Positions 31,222 to 40,434 of a DNA stretch of 64,000 nt are shown piece after piece. A program made the position numbers and the translations under genes. Source of the stretch: VBAS01 sp963773465 (lineage in GTDB: Bacteria; Bacteroidota; Bacteroidia; Chitinophagales; Chitinophagaceae). The notes under the pieces were generated by a model. It searched no databases. It saw only the letters and a list, made by a program, of their open reading frames with translations, and was not told the origin of the DNA. How positions within the stretch are numbered: position 1 is the stretch's first letter; the number at the start of each line of letters is the position of its first letter. The stretch covers positions 1,116,001-1,180,000 of the forward strand of contig CAVZBF010000001.1 in assembly GCA_963773465.1 (NCBI GenBank), written 5' to 3'.

Positions 31222-31893
31222 TCACAGTCTCCAATCAATCGGATCGATCCCGTTCTTTGTAAGGTATTCATTTGTTTTTGAAAAATGCCTGCATCCAAAA
31301 AAGCCCGCACTTGCAGAAAGAGGCGAAGGATGCACGGATCGCAGGATCAAATGTTTGCTTTCATCGATCAGCACTCTTTTCTCCTGTGCAAATTTTCCCC
31401 ATAATAAAAACACAACATGTTCTTTTTCTTCAGAGATCTTTTTGATAACGGTATCGGTAAACTCAGCCCAGCCGATTTTTGAATGACTCATTGGCTCACC
31501 GGCACGAACGGTAAGCGATGCATTCAATAAAAACACACCTTGTTCGGCCCAATGCGTAAGATTTCCGTGGTTGGGTATCGGCACGCCAACATCATCATGC
31601 AGTTCTTTAAAAATATTTATCAACGATGGGGGAGGGGCAATGCCATTTTGCACAGAAAAGCATAAACCGTGTGCTTGTCCCGGGCCATGATAAGGGTCCT
31701 GCCCAAGAATTACCACTTTTACTTTATCAATAGGAGTCAGATCAAAAGCATTGAATATTTGAGAGCCGGGAGGATAAATCGTTTTGTTTTGTAATTTTTC
31801 TGTTTTAAGATGATGCACGATCTGCTGGAAATACGGTTTATTAAATTCAGACCTGAGCATTTCTTTCCAATGTGGTTCTATTTTTACATCCAT
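31222..31893 (-). CDS. ung: Uracil-DNA glycosylase
   Basis: Removes uracil from DNA. About 223 residues from the ATG at 31893 (MDVKIEPHWKEMLRSEFNKP). The open frame extends to 32016 without homology, so the shorter start is preferred. VVILGQDPYHGPGQAHGLCF carries the catalytic Asp of the family I motif GQDPYH. PPSLINIFKELHDDVG is the Pro-rich loop, GVFLLNASLTVRAGEP holds the uracil-binding Asn, and VHPSPLSASAGFFG is the DNA-intercalation loop with its His. All catalytic residues are present. Confidence 0.97.
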   Translation of the reverse strand: MDVKIEPHWKEMLRSEFNKPYFQQIVHHLKTEKLQNKTIYPPGSQIFNAFDLTPIDKVKVVILGQDPYHGPGQAHGLCFSVQNGIAPPPSLINIFKELHDDVGVPIPNHGNLTHWAEQGVFLLNASLTVRAGEPMSHSKIGWAEFTDTVIKKISEEKEHVVFLLWGKFAQEKRVLIDESKHLILRSVHPSPLSASAGFFGCRHFSKTNEYLTKNGIDPIDWRL

Positions 31894-32526
31894 AATCCCG
31901 CTTTGGCTGCAAGCTAAAAAAATACAATTGCACAATGTTCTCAAATTTGTTTCCGTAAAAAGAAAAATATCTGTTCTTACAACTGTAAGTTGTTTTGACT
32001 TTAATATTTGATACACATCAAAATTTCTCTTTTTATTTTTTTTTATGCAAGTAGTGAAGGTTCAAGCGGAAACGCTTTGAATCATGTTGGAAAAGTTTTA
32101 TTGATAATCAGAAATTTTCCCTATAAATTTGAAATTGAAATATGTTGGTTCATTCAACATAACCACCAAGTTGTTATTTTATATTTGAAGAAAAGTCTTG
32201 CTCTTTCTTTTTTATCCAGAAAAAGAAACTTACAAGTGTTTTTTTGACTTTGAAACAACAACCACAGCTGTAGGCTTTATTCTTAGGGGAGAGATTGGTT
32301 TTTGGAAAGATTTCTTTCAGATACCCAGTGAAAATGAGATAGTCATAAAGAATCAAAATGTAGAATGCCTAAGATCTGATTAGTCGAAAAATACCTTTGT
32401 GGCCCTATTAAAAGCAAAACAAAGTAGGTCAACTCAAAAAAAAGAGTCCAGGGCGTTACAATAACGAAAAGGACGTATATGGTTTTTGTTATTCCTTGAA
32501 TTCGATGACTATTAAATACAGACAAT
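31894..32526 (+). other. Long non-coding region before the lipid cluster
   Basis: 633 bases with no supportable gene. It separates ung from the 15-gene cluster and is the likely place for the cluster promoter. One match to the Bacteroidota -7 pattern TAnnTTTG is TAAATTTG at 32124-32131, with a TTG 20 bases upstream at 32101-32103. It is 395 bases before the first gene and the match is weak. The region has long A and T runs and no strong hairpin. Confidence 0.4.
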
Positions 32527-33765
32527 TTGAAAACACACAAACTTCAACAACGGGCGCAGTTGTTTGATATACCTGAGCAAATTAAGCAAGCAGGATACTA
32601 TCCTTACTTTCGTTCTATAGAATCTGAGCAGGATACAGAAGTTGTTATTGATAAAAGAAGGGTCCTGATGTTTGGATCAAACAGTTATTTGGGTCTGACC
32701 AATCACCCCAAAATAAAAGAAGCTGCCAAGCAAGCGATTGAAAAATACGGGTCCGGTTGCGCCGGCTCACGGTTCTTAAATGGAACGTTAGACCTGCATT
32801 ATAAATTGGAACATCAACTCGCCGAATTCGTCGGCAAAGATGATGCGATTGTCTTCAGTACCGGTTACCAGGTAAGCGTCGGCGTTATCGAATCGTTACT
32901 TACCCCAAAGAGTTACTTATTCCTCGACGAATTGGACCATGCCAGTCTTATTGATGGTTCCCGGTTATCAGCGGCAAAGACCTTTAAGTTTTTACATAAT
33001 GATATGGGTGACCTGGAAAAAAAGCTGGCTAAAGTAGAACCGGATGCTATAAAGTTGATTGTGGTGGATGGCATATTCAGTATGGAAGGAGATATTTGTA
33101 ACCTTGAGGAAATTGTGAAATTGTCCGAGACATATGATGCAGAAATAATGGTTGATGATGCACATGGCTTCGGGGTTTTCGGCCCTGGCGGATCGGGCAC
33201 TGTTAATCATTTTGGTTTGGGCGACAAGGTTGATCTTATCATGGGCACGTTCAGCAAATCACTGGCATCTATTGGAGGATTTATCGCTGCTGAGAAACAT
33301 CTTATAAATTACCTGAGACATAAATCAAGGTCGCTTATATTCAGTGCCAGTATATCACCGGCAAATACAGCCAGTGTTTTAGCAGCGCTTGATATTTTAC
33401 GATCAGAACCAGAGCGTATAAAAAAATTATGGGAAAATACTTTTTTTGCACAGGAACGATTAAAAAGCGCCGGGTTTGATATTGGTAAAACTGAGTCGCC
33501 GGTAATACCGATATTCATTCGGGATACTGTCACTACATTCCGGGTTGCCCAAATGTTGTTTGAAGAAGGTGTGTTTGTCAATCCTATTGTACCTCCCGCT
33601 GTTCAAAGCAATGCCTCTTTGATCCGGTTTTCAGTAATGTCGACACACTCCACAGACCAGATTGAATTCGCTATTGATAAGCTTGAAAAGATATGTCGCA
33701 AGATCGGGATGCCACTTCATAGCAGTACCGGCTATTCTGTTAATAAGCAAGAAATCGATATATGA
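32527..33765 (+). CDS. Alpha-oxoamine synthase, serine palmitoyltransferase/CFAT/KBL-like
   Basis: PLP enzyme that condenses an acyl thioester with an amino acid and releases CO2, giving an aminoketone. 412 residues, TTG start. The fold type I residues are visible: substrate-stacking His138 (ELDHAS), Asp210 in VDDAHGFG and the PLP lysine K244 in GTFSKSLASIGGF. GSGCAGSRFLNGTLDLHYKL is the family signature. The partner amino acid (Ser, Gly, Ala or cysteate) cannot be read. No biotin, haem or acyl-carrier gene is nearby, so a long-chain-base role is likelier than biotin. It overlaps the desaturase gene by four bases and heads the cluster. Confidence 0.85.
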   Translation: MKTHKLQQRAQLFDIPEQIKQAGYYPYFRSIESEQDTEVVIDKRRVLMFGSNSYLGLTNHPKIKEAAKQAIEKYGSGCAGSRFLNGTLDLHYKLEHQLAEFVGKDDAIVFSTGYQVSVGVIESLLTPKSYLFLDELDHASLIDGSRLSAAKTFKFLHNDMGDLEKKLAKVEPDAIKLIVVDGIFSMEGDICNLEEIVKLSETYDAEIMVDDAHGFGVFGPGGSGTVNHFGLGDKVDLIMGTFSKSLASIGGFIAAEKHLINYLRHKSRSLIFSASISPANTASVLAALDILRSEPERIKKLWENTFFAQERLKSAGFDIGKTESPVIPIFIRDTVTTFRVAQMLFEEGVFVNPIVPPAVQSNASLIRFSVMSTHSTDQIEFAIDKLEKICRKIGMPLHSSTGYSVNKQEIDI

Positions 33766-34853
33766 ACAACGAGAGTCAAAGTTTATTGGTTGAAGACGAG
33801 CAAATACTTGCAGACCTGAAGGGTTGGGAAAAAGCATTGGCAAAATACCGTAAGCCTGATTCGCGAAAAGCGCTTAGTCAGCTTATCACTTCAATACTTC
33901 CATTTATTGCAATATGGATATTGATCTATTTCCTGGTCGATTATATTTATTTTGTATTGCTTTTTGCTTTTATTAATACTTTCTTTCTTGCCCGCATCTT
34001 CATTATACAGCATGACTGCGGTCATAAATCTTTTTTTCGGGGCCGCAAGTGGAATGTAGTCACTGGCTGGGTCTGCAGCCTTTTTACTTTCATGCCTTAT
34101 AGTTATTGGGCTGCATTGCATCGCTTTCATCATGTGCACAGTTCAGAGCTGGAAGATCGTGACATCGGTGATATTACTATGCTTACGGTGAACGAATACA
34201 GCCAACTTTCCGTTTTTGGAAAATTGAGGTACAGGATATACCGTTCCATTCCTGTATTGCTGATACTCGGCCCTTTGTATTATATAGTAATACATTTACG
34301 AATTCCTGTAATTCGGTTTAATTGCGGCAGGATTGCCCGCATTGAAGCCGTGATAACCAATATCGCATATCTTGTTTTATATGGTACGTTATGTTTTTTG
34401 CTTGGATGGGAAAAATTGTTGTTGATCCAGGGTACGATCATATTTTTTTTTTCAATGATGGCCGTATGGTTTTTTTACGTTCAGCACCAGCATAACCCCA
34501 ATTATAAACAGCACCGGGACAAACGTAACTATTTGCTGGCTGCCATTAAGGGCAGTACGTATTATAAGTTGCCAAAACTTTTTATGTGGCTCTCAGGAAA
34601 TATCGGTTATCATCATATTCATCATTTAAGTCCTGCCATTCCTAATTATCATTTGGAAAAATGTATGATTGAAAACCCAATGCTGCAGACCCATGTTACC
34701 CGTGTTGGTTTTTGGAAAAGCCTTACCTATGTCAGGCATAAATTGTGGGATGAGGAAAAAAAAACAATGATAACATTCCGGGAATTTAAAAATAAGCAGA
34801 AGGCTGTTTATGCTGCAGTAAACATCAATGAGCAAAACAAGATTAAAATATAA
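33762..34853 (+). CDS. Membrane fatty-acid desaturase
   Basis: Di-iron membrane enzyme that introduces a double bond (or hydroxyl) in an acyl chain. 363 residues. The three His boxes are HDCGH (residues 84-88), HRFHH (120-124) and HHIHH (about 284-288), the acyl-lipid/acyl-CoA desaturase layout. Membrane helices are LITSILPFIAIWILIYFLVD and a second pair near ITNIAYLVLYGTLCFLLGWE. FYVQHQHNPNYKQHRDKRNY is typical of the DesA-like group. Translation is coupled to the alpha-oxoamine synthase gene by ATGA overlap, so both may act on the same chain. Confidence 0.92.
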   Translation: MNNESQSLLVEDEQILADLKGWEKALAKYRKPDSRKALSQLITSILPFIAIWILIYFLVDYIYFVLLFAFINTFFLARIFIIQHDCGHKSFFRGRKWNVVTGWVCSLFTFMPYSYWAALHRFHHVHSSELEDRDIGDITMLTVNEYSQLSVFGKLRYRIYRSIPVLLILGPLYYIVIHLRIPVIRFNCGRIARIEAVITNIAYLVLYGTLCFLLGWEKLLLIQGTIIFFFSMMAVWFFYVQHQHNPNYKQHRDKRNYLLAAIKGSTYYKLPKLFMWLSGNIGYHHIHHLSPAIPNYHLEKCMIENPMLQTHVTRVGFWKSLTYVRHKLWDEEKKTMITFREFKNKQKAVYAAVNINEQNKIKI

Positions 34854-34913
34854 AATCATTACATAACAAATAAAAAGGCCTGTTCATTGGCGATTAATTA
34901 AAAATTTGGTTAT

Positions 34914-36170
34914 ATGGGGAATGCTCTTAATTTATCAGGAATTGCTTTGACAACTGATCAGGGAAAATTTAGAAGACTTGCTGCAAAACTTGCCAGGGAA
35001 GTGCTTGCGCCAAATGCTGTTGAAGTAGACCGCACCGGTGCATTTCCACGGGAATCAATCAAAGCATTGGGAGAAGCCGGCTTAATGGGACTAACTATAC
35101 CGCAAGAATATGGCGGCCCCGGAGGAAATATTCTTACTACTACTTTTATTATTGAAGAGTTGGCAAAGGGATGCGCTTCTACTTCGATGATATATACAAT
35201 GCATATCACTTCCGTTCCGATTCTTATCGCCCTTTGCACTCCTGAACAAAGAAAAATGTTTTTGGAACCAATTGCAAAAGGCGAAATGCTTGTGGCAGTA
35301 GCAATGTCTGAACCCGGAACCGGAAACCGTCTGTGGCATATGGATAGTTTTGCCGCAGAAGAAAACGGGCATTTTATTATCGATTCATTTAAATCATTTG
35401 CTACAAGCTGCGGTGAAGCTGATTATTATTTGGTGCCATTGCGTGATAATGCAGCAGTAGGTCCAACAGAATTGAGCCTGTTCATGGTTGATGGTAAAGA
35501 TAAAAGTGTAAAACCGATAGGTGTTTGGGATGGAATGGGATTACGCGGTAATTCAAGCCGCCCCGTTCATTTTGATAAATGTATTGTTCCACCTGAAAAC
35601 AAATTGGGTATGGCCCGGCAGGGACATTCCATGATGTTTGCTTATACTTTACCAATTTATCAATGCGGGCTTTCTGCCAATTATATTGGAATTGCGCAGT
35701 CAGCGTTTGACGTTGCAAAAAAACATGTGGAAAAAAGGATTCATTCCGACACTAAGACTTCGTTATCCACCATGGAAACTATACAGCGATACATTGCTGA
35801 AATGCATGTGCGGCTGGACCAGGCCCGTCATCTCGTGTACAGAACATCACAGATGGCCGATAATGCTGTTGTGTTATTCGATGAGTTGCGTGAGGCCGAA
35901 TTGCTTGATGAGATCATACGGGAAAATCCGGATGATCCATTTTTTGTGGAATGCGCACAAATAAAAATTGCGGCCTGCGAAATGGCCATTGATGTAACGA
36001 ATAAAGCCATCCAGGTATGCGGAGGCAGCGGTTATAAACGCGGCCATCTTGCAGAACTCGCTTACCGCAATGCCCGTGCTGGTTCTGTTATGGGACCGTC
36101 AGATGATGCGTTGAAATTGATCATCGGAAGACAAATACTCGGATTGCCACAACCCTGGGAACTACAATAA
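34914..36170 (+). CDS. Acyl-CoA-dehydrogenase-fold enzyme without the usual catalytic Glu
   Basis: 418 residues with the full acyl-CoA dehydrogenase layout. The N-terminal helical part has GLMGLTIPQEYGGPGGN. The beta domain has VAVAMSEPGTGNRLWHMDSF. The C-terminal helices have QVCGGSGYKRGHLAELAYRN. In the common family the catalytic Glu follows that motif in an IYEGT segment. Here the aligned stretch is SVMGPSDDAL, placing Gly394 at that position. The enzyme may use a base elsewhere, as isovaleryl-CoA dehydrogenase does, or belong to the flavin-monooxygenase branch of this fold. A flavin reductase gene lies in the same cluster. Pairing with the aminotransferase-reductase fusion recalls TamP and TamH. 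Confidence 0.85.
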   Translation: MGNALNLSGIALTTDQGKFRRLAAKLAREVLAPNAVEVDRTGAFPRESIKALGEAGLMGLTIPQEYGGPGGNILTTTFIIEELAKGCASTSMIYTMHITSVPILIALCTPEQRKMFLEPIAKGEMLVAVAMSEPGTGNRLWHMDSFAAEENGHFIIDSFKSFATSCGEADYYLVPLRDNAAVGPTELSLFMVDGKDKSVKPIGVWDGMGLRGNSSRPVHFDKCIVPPENKLGMARQGHSMMFAYTLPIYQCGLSANYIGIAQSAFDVAKKHVEKRIHSDTKTSLSTMETIQRYIAEMHVRLDQARHLVYRTSQMADNAVVLFDELREAELLDEIIRENPDDPFFVECAQIKIAACEMAIDVTNKAIQVCGGSGYKRGHLAELAYRNARAGSVMGPSDDALKLIIGRQILGLPQPWELQ

Positions 36171-36198
36171 AAATTTTAATTATAACGAAAAAAAAATC

Positions 36199-36573
36199 AT
36201 GAATACAGAAATGACCCTGACACAAACGCCGCTGCTGGAAAGCTTAATGGATTTTCAACGGCGGTTCAATAGCAGCGAACGTGTTAAAAAACTTATCAAT
36301 AACTGGAATCGTGCCATTATGGTGGAAAGTATCGATTCGAAAAATCATTATTCTTTTACAATTGAAAATCTTTCATTAAAAGAAATTCTTCCTGGCCTTA
36401 TTGAAAGCGATCCCTCTATTCACCTGCAAGCCGAAGAAAGCATCCTGACAAGAATTTTTTCAGGCGATTACAATCCGGCAACAGCACTCATCGATGGAGC
36501 GCTGGCAGTTTATTCCGAAGAAAGGGATAAGGTTAAATTGGAAGCAATTGCTATGATCATTTGGGGTATTTAA
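36199..36573 (+). CDS. Small SCP2-like lipid-binding protein
   Basis: 124 residues, no signal or membrane segment. WNRAIMVESIDSKNHYSFTI is followed by ENLSLKEILPGLIESDPSIH and a C-terminal LTRIFSGDYNPATALIDGAL. That pattern, with a FSGDYNPATALIDG turn before the last helix, is what sterol-carrier-protein 2-type domains show. A role as soluble carrier for the hydrophobic intermediate would fit the surrounding lipid genes, but that is inference. It lies between the ACAD-fold gene and the permease with gaps of 28 and 8 bases. Confidence 0.6.
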   Translation: MNTEMTLTQTPLLESLMDFQRRFNSSERVKKLINNWNRAIMVESIDSKNHYSFTIENLSLKEILPGLIESDPSIHLQAEESILTRIFSGDYNPATALIDGALAVYSEERDKVKLEAIAMIIWGI

Positions 36574-36581
36574 AAAAAGTT

Positions 36582-37931
36582 ATGAAAGGAAAAAAAGAAA
36601 TACTTTTTTATATTTCAGTCGGGGCTGGATTGGCTTTCGGCACAAGCTCCTTCACTATGCTGGCAGGTTTGTTTGGCGTTGTTCCGGGAGTTTGGGTTTG
36701 CCTCGGTATTATTTTAGCAGGCCTTGTTTGTATGGCCATTGCGAGTTCGGTTGCTGAATTAGCCAGCAGGTATCCATCTTCACCGGGAATACGAACATAT
36801 TTGAAAGTGGCGCTTGGCAATAAAGTGTCTTTATTTCTTGTGCATGCCTATCTTATATTCATCGTGCTGATTGCAGGAGTTGAAAGCTATGTTTTCGCAC
36901 TTGTTGTTCAGTCGGCGTTTCCTGATGTTTCTGCTTATGCCATCGTGTTGGTAGTATTAGGTATTATCATATTTACAAATCTCCTGGGCCTTGATCTTCC
37001 GCGATGGCTCCAGATGCTGACAACTTATCTTCTTGTTGCAATAATTATTGTACTTGGATTGATGGGTTTTTTCGACAGCTCCGCTCCTGGTTCAAATACG
37101 CTGCGGTTTGATACGGGAGAAAATATGCACAATCTCATTTTTTTACCTGCGGCTACTGCAATGGGTATATTTCTCTTTATCGGTTTTGAATGGGTAACAC
37201 CGCTTGGTTTCAAGCCGGCGTCTTATCGCAAGAAGATCCCTAATTCAATGTTGATCGCCATTCTTATAAACCTGATCGCATATGTATGTTTTTCATTGGG
37301 AATGCCGGTACAACTTAATGAAGCTGACATACCACCCAATGCAATTCCGCAAATCGACTATTTTGTAAAATTGCTTGGTAAAGGGGGATTATATTTTGCC
37401 CTGATACTTTCTTTTTTCGCAGCCTTTTCCACGTTTAATGCGGGTATTATGGGCGCCTCAAAACTTATTTTTATTTTGGCAAGAGAGAAATGCCTTCCTT
37501 CATGGTGCGCAATAATATCAGAAAGAACAGGAGTATTGAAAGGCGCTATCTGGACACTTGGTATTTTAGCGATCATATCTGCATTGTTTGTAGTCAGCTT
37601 CCAGCTTGAGTTCATTTTTGCAGTTATCGGTTCGGCAATTATATGTTTTATTTATGCGGCTTTTATACTTTCGCTGATCTTACTAAAGCGAAAGACCAAG
37701 GCTCCGCTTAATGCATATCAATCAAAAGTTCCTCTATTGCTTCGATGGTTCATTGTAATAGCATTACCGGCAATGGGAATACAAGCCCTGCTTTCACAAC
37801 CGGAAAGAACGTATGAACCTGTTATCGGGATGATGTTGGTTTTGCTGGCAGCATTTGGATTAACACTATGGTCGCTGAGAGCGCAATCATCTTTTACACA
37901 ACAACCATTAGTTAAAAAAGAACAAGTATAA
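36582..37931 (+). CDS. APC-superfamily amino acid permease
   Basis: About 449 residues from the ATG at 36582; the frame extends to a TTG at 36561, but the ATG has the better context. There are around twelve membrane segments, starting with FYISVGAGLAFGTSSFTMLA and including AYLIFIVLIAGVESYVFALV and FAALFSAFAST-like SFFAAFSTFNAGIMGASKLI. PRWLQMLTTYLLVAIIIVLG and IFLFIGFEWVTPLGFKPASY fit the ethanolamine/amino-acid permease group. In the cluster it could supply the amino donor or the amino acid for the alpha-oxoamine synthase, or export a product. Substrate unknown. Confidence 0.85.
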   Translation: MKGKKEILFYISVGAGLAFGTSSFTMLAGLFGVVPGVWVCLGIILAGLVCMAIASSVAELASRYPSSPGIRTYLKVALGNKVSLFLVHAYLIFIVLIAGVESYVFALVVQSAFPDVSAYAIVLVVLGIIIFTNLLGLDLPRWLQMLTTYLLVAIIIVLGLMGFFDSSAPGSNTLRFDTGENMHNLIFLPAATAMGIFLFIGFEWVTPLGFKPASYRKKIPNSMLIAILINLIAYVCFSLGMPVQLNEADIPPNAIPQIDYFVKLLGKGGLYFALILSFFAAFSTFNAGIMGASKLIFILAREKCLPSWCAIISERTGVLKGAIWTLGILAIISALFVVSFQLEFIFAVIGSAIICFIYAAFILSLILLKRKTKAPLNAYQSKVPLLLRWFIVIALPAMGIQALLSQPERTYEPVIGMMLVLLAAFGLTLWSLRAQSSFTQQPLVKKEQV

Positions 37932-37995
37932 AATGAAAACGGCTCTGTTTAAATAGATCATTTGTTATGAAAAAGAAATTTATTGAGTAAGAATT

Positions 37996-40434
37996 ATGGA
38001 AAAGCTATCTTCTACAGAATTGTATGAAAATTACTGTCGTTCCGCATTGGTCCGCCTGCTTAAATCTGTTGGTTTAGACGTGGCTTATTCACGGGCTAAA
38101 GGAAATTACCTTTGGTATCAAAACGGGTCAGGTCCTGTAAAAGTATTAGATCTTATAGGTGGTTACGGTGCAACTTTACATGGACATAATCATCCAAAGC
38201 TGGTTGAATATTTTCAAACTTTATTGCAGGATGAAACACCGGTCTTAGCACAAGCTTCTATAAGGTCCGGCGCAGGTCAGTTGGCACAAAAACTAAATGA
38301 AATATTTGGTGATCACAAAGTCATTTTCACAAATTCCGGAGCTGAAACCGTTGAAGCGGCTATCAAACATGTTTTATTGGAACGCAGCCAGCCGGTGATC
38401 TGGTGTTTGCAAAGATCCTTTCATGGTAAAACACTTGGCGCTATTCAATTAACGGAAGGATATCGTAAACCTTTTAAGAACCCATGCTTCAATGTTCATT
38501 TTATAGATCCAAACGATGTTGAATCTTACATCGCATTGGAGCCAACAGCTTCACAGGTGGCTGCCATTTTTATTGAGCCCATACAAGGTGAAGGAGGTAT
38601 TCATCCCATACCGCCGGCTTTTGTCGAGTGGGTAAATAATATATCGACTCAATATGATATTCCGATTGTTGTTGATGAAATTCAGTCAGGATTAGGCCGT
38701 ACCGGCAGTTATCTTTTCGCTGACCAGATCGGGTTACGACATGACTATATATGTCTGTCAAAAACGCTTGGCGGCGGAATGGTTAAGATCGGCGCATTAT
38801 TGATCAGCAGCCGGCGATTCGTAGAAGACTTTTCAATAATACATACTTCCACATTTGCAGAAGATGATCTAAGTTCGGGAATTGCATTACGTGCATTGGA
38901 AATATTAGAAGAAGACAAAATACCGGAACGATGCAAGAACCAGGGAATAATTTTTATTGAAAAATTAAGGAACATAAGAAACACGTTTCCTGATGTAATT
39001 GCCAATGTTCGCGGTATAGGATTAATGATTGGCGTGGAACTGCAAAGACAGGATGCCAATCCGTCCAAGATCATCCAGATGCTGTCAGTCAATGAGTCTC
39101 TTGCTGCAATGGCCGCCGGCTATTTTCTGAATACGTACCAGATAAGAATTGCGCCCACACTCAGTAACATGTTTACATTGCGGTTGCAACCATCAGCCTA
39201 CATCAATGAGGAGGAAATGGATATGTTCTGCAATGCACTGACTGAATTTTGCCAGGCAGTACGGTTTGCAGATGGGGGACACCTGATTAATTTTTTGGCA
39301 AACCGCACAAGCACAGCGGTCAAAGATTATAAAGATCAATCGCAGCTTATAAAAGAACCTCCGGCTTCCTCAATCAAAGTCGCATTCATAGGTCATTTGA
39401 TTGACGCATGCGATTTGAAACTATGGGACAGTTCACTTGAAAATTGGAAAGAAGATGAATTGGAAAATTTAATTGAGAAATTTTCCAAGATGGCAAAGCC
39501 ACATGTGTATGAACAAATAAATATCACATCAGTTACCGGGGAAACCGTTCACCTGAATTTCATAGGGCTGTTTTTATATTCAAAACAAATTGAGAAAGCG
39601 TACCGGGAACGTGACTATGACTGGATATTAGATCTTATTAATGAATCGGTAAAAGTTGCCAATAAAGAAAATTGCCAGGTGCTTGGATTTGGCGGATATA
39701 CATCGATACTTACAGCTAACTGTAAACGGATCAAAGATCCGGGCCTCACGCTTACTACGGGCAATTCATTAACTGCCGGCTTCGGTGTTTTAGCCCTTTG
39801 CAAAATAGCTGAACGCAATAATATTCCGCTTGAAACTTCAACCCTTGGAATTATTGGCGCAAAAGGAAACATAGCGAGTATTTACGCTAAATTGATGGTT
39901 CCAAGAGTCGGCAAACTAATTTTATTTGTGCGGAAAAAAGATGATGCCGAAGTTATCCGGTTGGCAGAGAAATTAAAAAGCATCAATAAAGAAATAAACA
40001 TTCGCATTGAAGAAGATTTTGATAAATTAAATCATTGTAATCTTGTTATCACTTCTTCAAATTCAGCAAAGCCGATCATCTTTCCATCGCATATTAAAAA
40101 AAGTGGTACTGTTTTGATATGTGATATTTCGGTTCCGTCCAATGTTGATGCATCGGTTTACAATGAGTGCGATAATGTGATTGTGATTCCGGGCGGCATT
40201 GTAAAACTGCCGATCGATGATCAATTTGTTATTGGAGGTATTCCGCTTAAGAAAGGACACATCTTTGCCTGTCTCGGGGAAACTTTACTGATGGGATTGC
40301 AGAATGGTGATCAAAAATTCAAAGGATCTATAGGGGCTATATCGGAGTCAAATATCAATGACATACTGGAACTGGCTAAAAAGCACGGATTCGAAGTAGA
40401 ATGCGAAACAATCGTCAAGGAAAATCAAATCTAA
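37996..40434 (+). CDS. Class III aminotransferase fused to an acyl-ACP-reductase-like domain
   Basis: 812 residues in two parts. Residues 1-430 are a class III aminotransferase: FTNSGAETVEAAIKH, VVDEIQSGLGRTG (PLP Asp227) and the PLP lysine K256 in LSKTLGGG. Residues from about 461 match cyanobacterial acyl-ACP reductase: VAFIGHLID opening, NITSVTGETVHLNFIG, LGFGGYTSI, the NAD(P) loop LGIIGAKGNIASIYAKL, GGIVKLPID, and FACLGETLLMGL. In that last motif Cys759 sits where acyl-ACP reductase has its acyl-enzyme Cys. Together the domains could reduce a fatty acyl thioester to an aldehyde and aminate it to a primary amine, as TamH does in tambjamine synthesis. The next gene begins at the base after the stop. 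Confidence 0.85.
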   Translation: MEKLSSTELYENYCRSALVRLLKSVGLDVAYSRAKGNYLWYQNGSGPVKVLDLIGGYGATLHGHNHPKLVEYFQTLLQDETPVLAQASIRSGAGQLAQKLNEIFGDHKVIFTNSGAETVEAAIKHVLLERSQPVIWCLQRSFHGKTLGAIQLTEGYRKPFKNPCFNVHFIDPNDVESYIALEPTASQVAAIFIEPIQGEGGIHPIPPAFVEWVNNISTQYDIPIVVDEIQSGLGRTGSYLFADQIGLRHDYICLSKTLGGGMVKIGALLISSRRFVEDFSIIHTSTFAEDDLSSGIALRALEILEEDKIPERCKNQGIIFIEKLRNIRNTFPDVIANVRGIGLMIGVELQRQDANPSKIIQMLSVNESLAAMAAGYFLNTYQIRIAPTLSNMFTLRLQPSAYINEEEMDMFCNALTEFCQAVRFADGGHLINFLANRTSTAVKDYKDQSQLIKEPPASSIKVAFIGHLIDACDLKLWDSSLENWKEDELENLIEKFSKMAKPHVYEQINITSVTGETVHLNFIGLFLYSKQIEKAYRERDYDWILDLINESVKVANKENCQVLGFGGYTSILTANCKRIKDPGLTLTTGNSLTAGFGVLALCKIAERNNIPLETSTLGIIGAKGNIASIYAKLMVPRVGKLILFVRKKDDAEVIRLAEKLKSINKEINIRIEEDFDKLNHCNLVITSSNSAKPIIFPSHIKKSGTVLICDISVPSNVDASVYNECDNVIVIPGGIVKLPIDDQFVIGGIPLKKGHIFACLGETLLMGLQNGDQKFKGSIGAISESNINDILELAKKHGFEVECETIVKENQI

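Noticed and set aside
30540..31310. Long N-terminal extension of the GNAT
   Set aside because: The first 57 residues have no family match; the ATG at 31139 begins the conserved domain.
32008..32383. Short plus-strand ORFs upstream of the lipid cluster
   Set aside because: Low-complexity, Phe/Lys-rich, without plausible starts or conservation signs.
32527..33765. Biotin synthesis bioF
   Set aside because: Same superfamily, but no other biotin genes are near and the lipid neighbours favour a long-chain aminoketone role.
34914..40434. Complete tambjamine or prodiginine pathway
   Set aside because: No bipyrrole genes, PKS, peptidyl carrier or condensing ligase is present; only the acyl-to-amine logic is similar.
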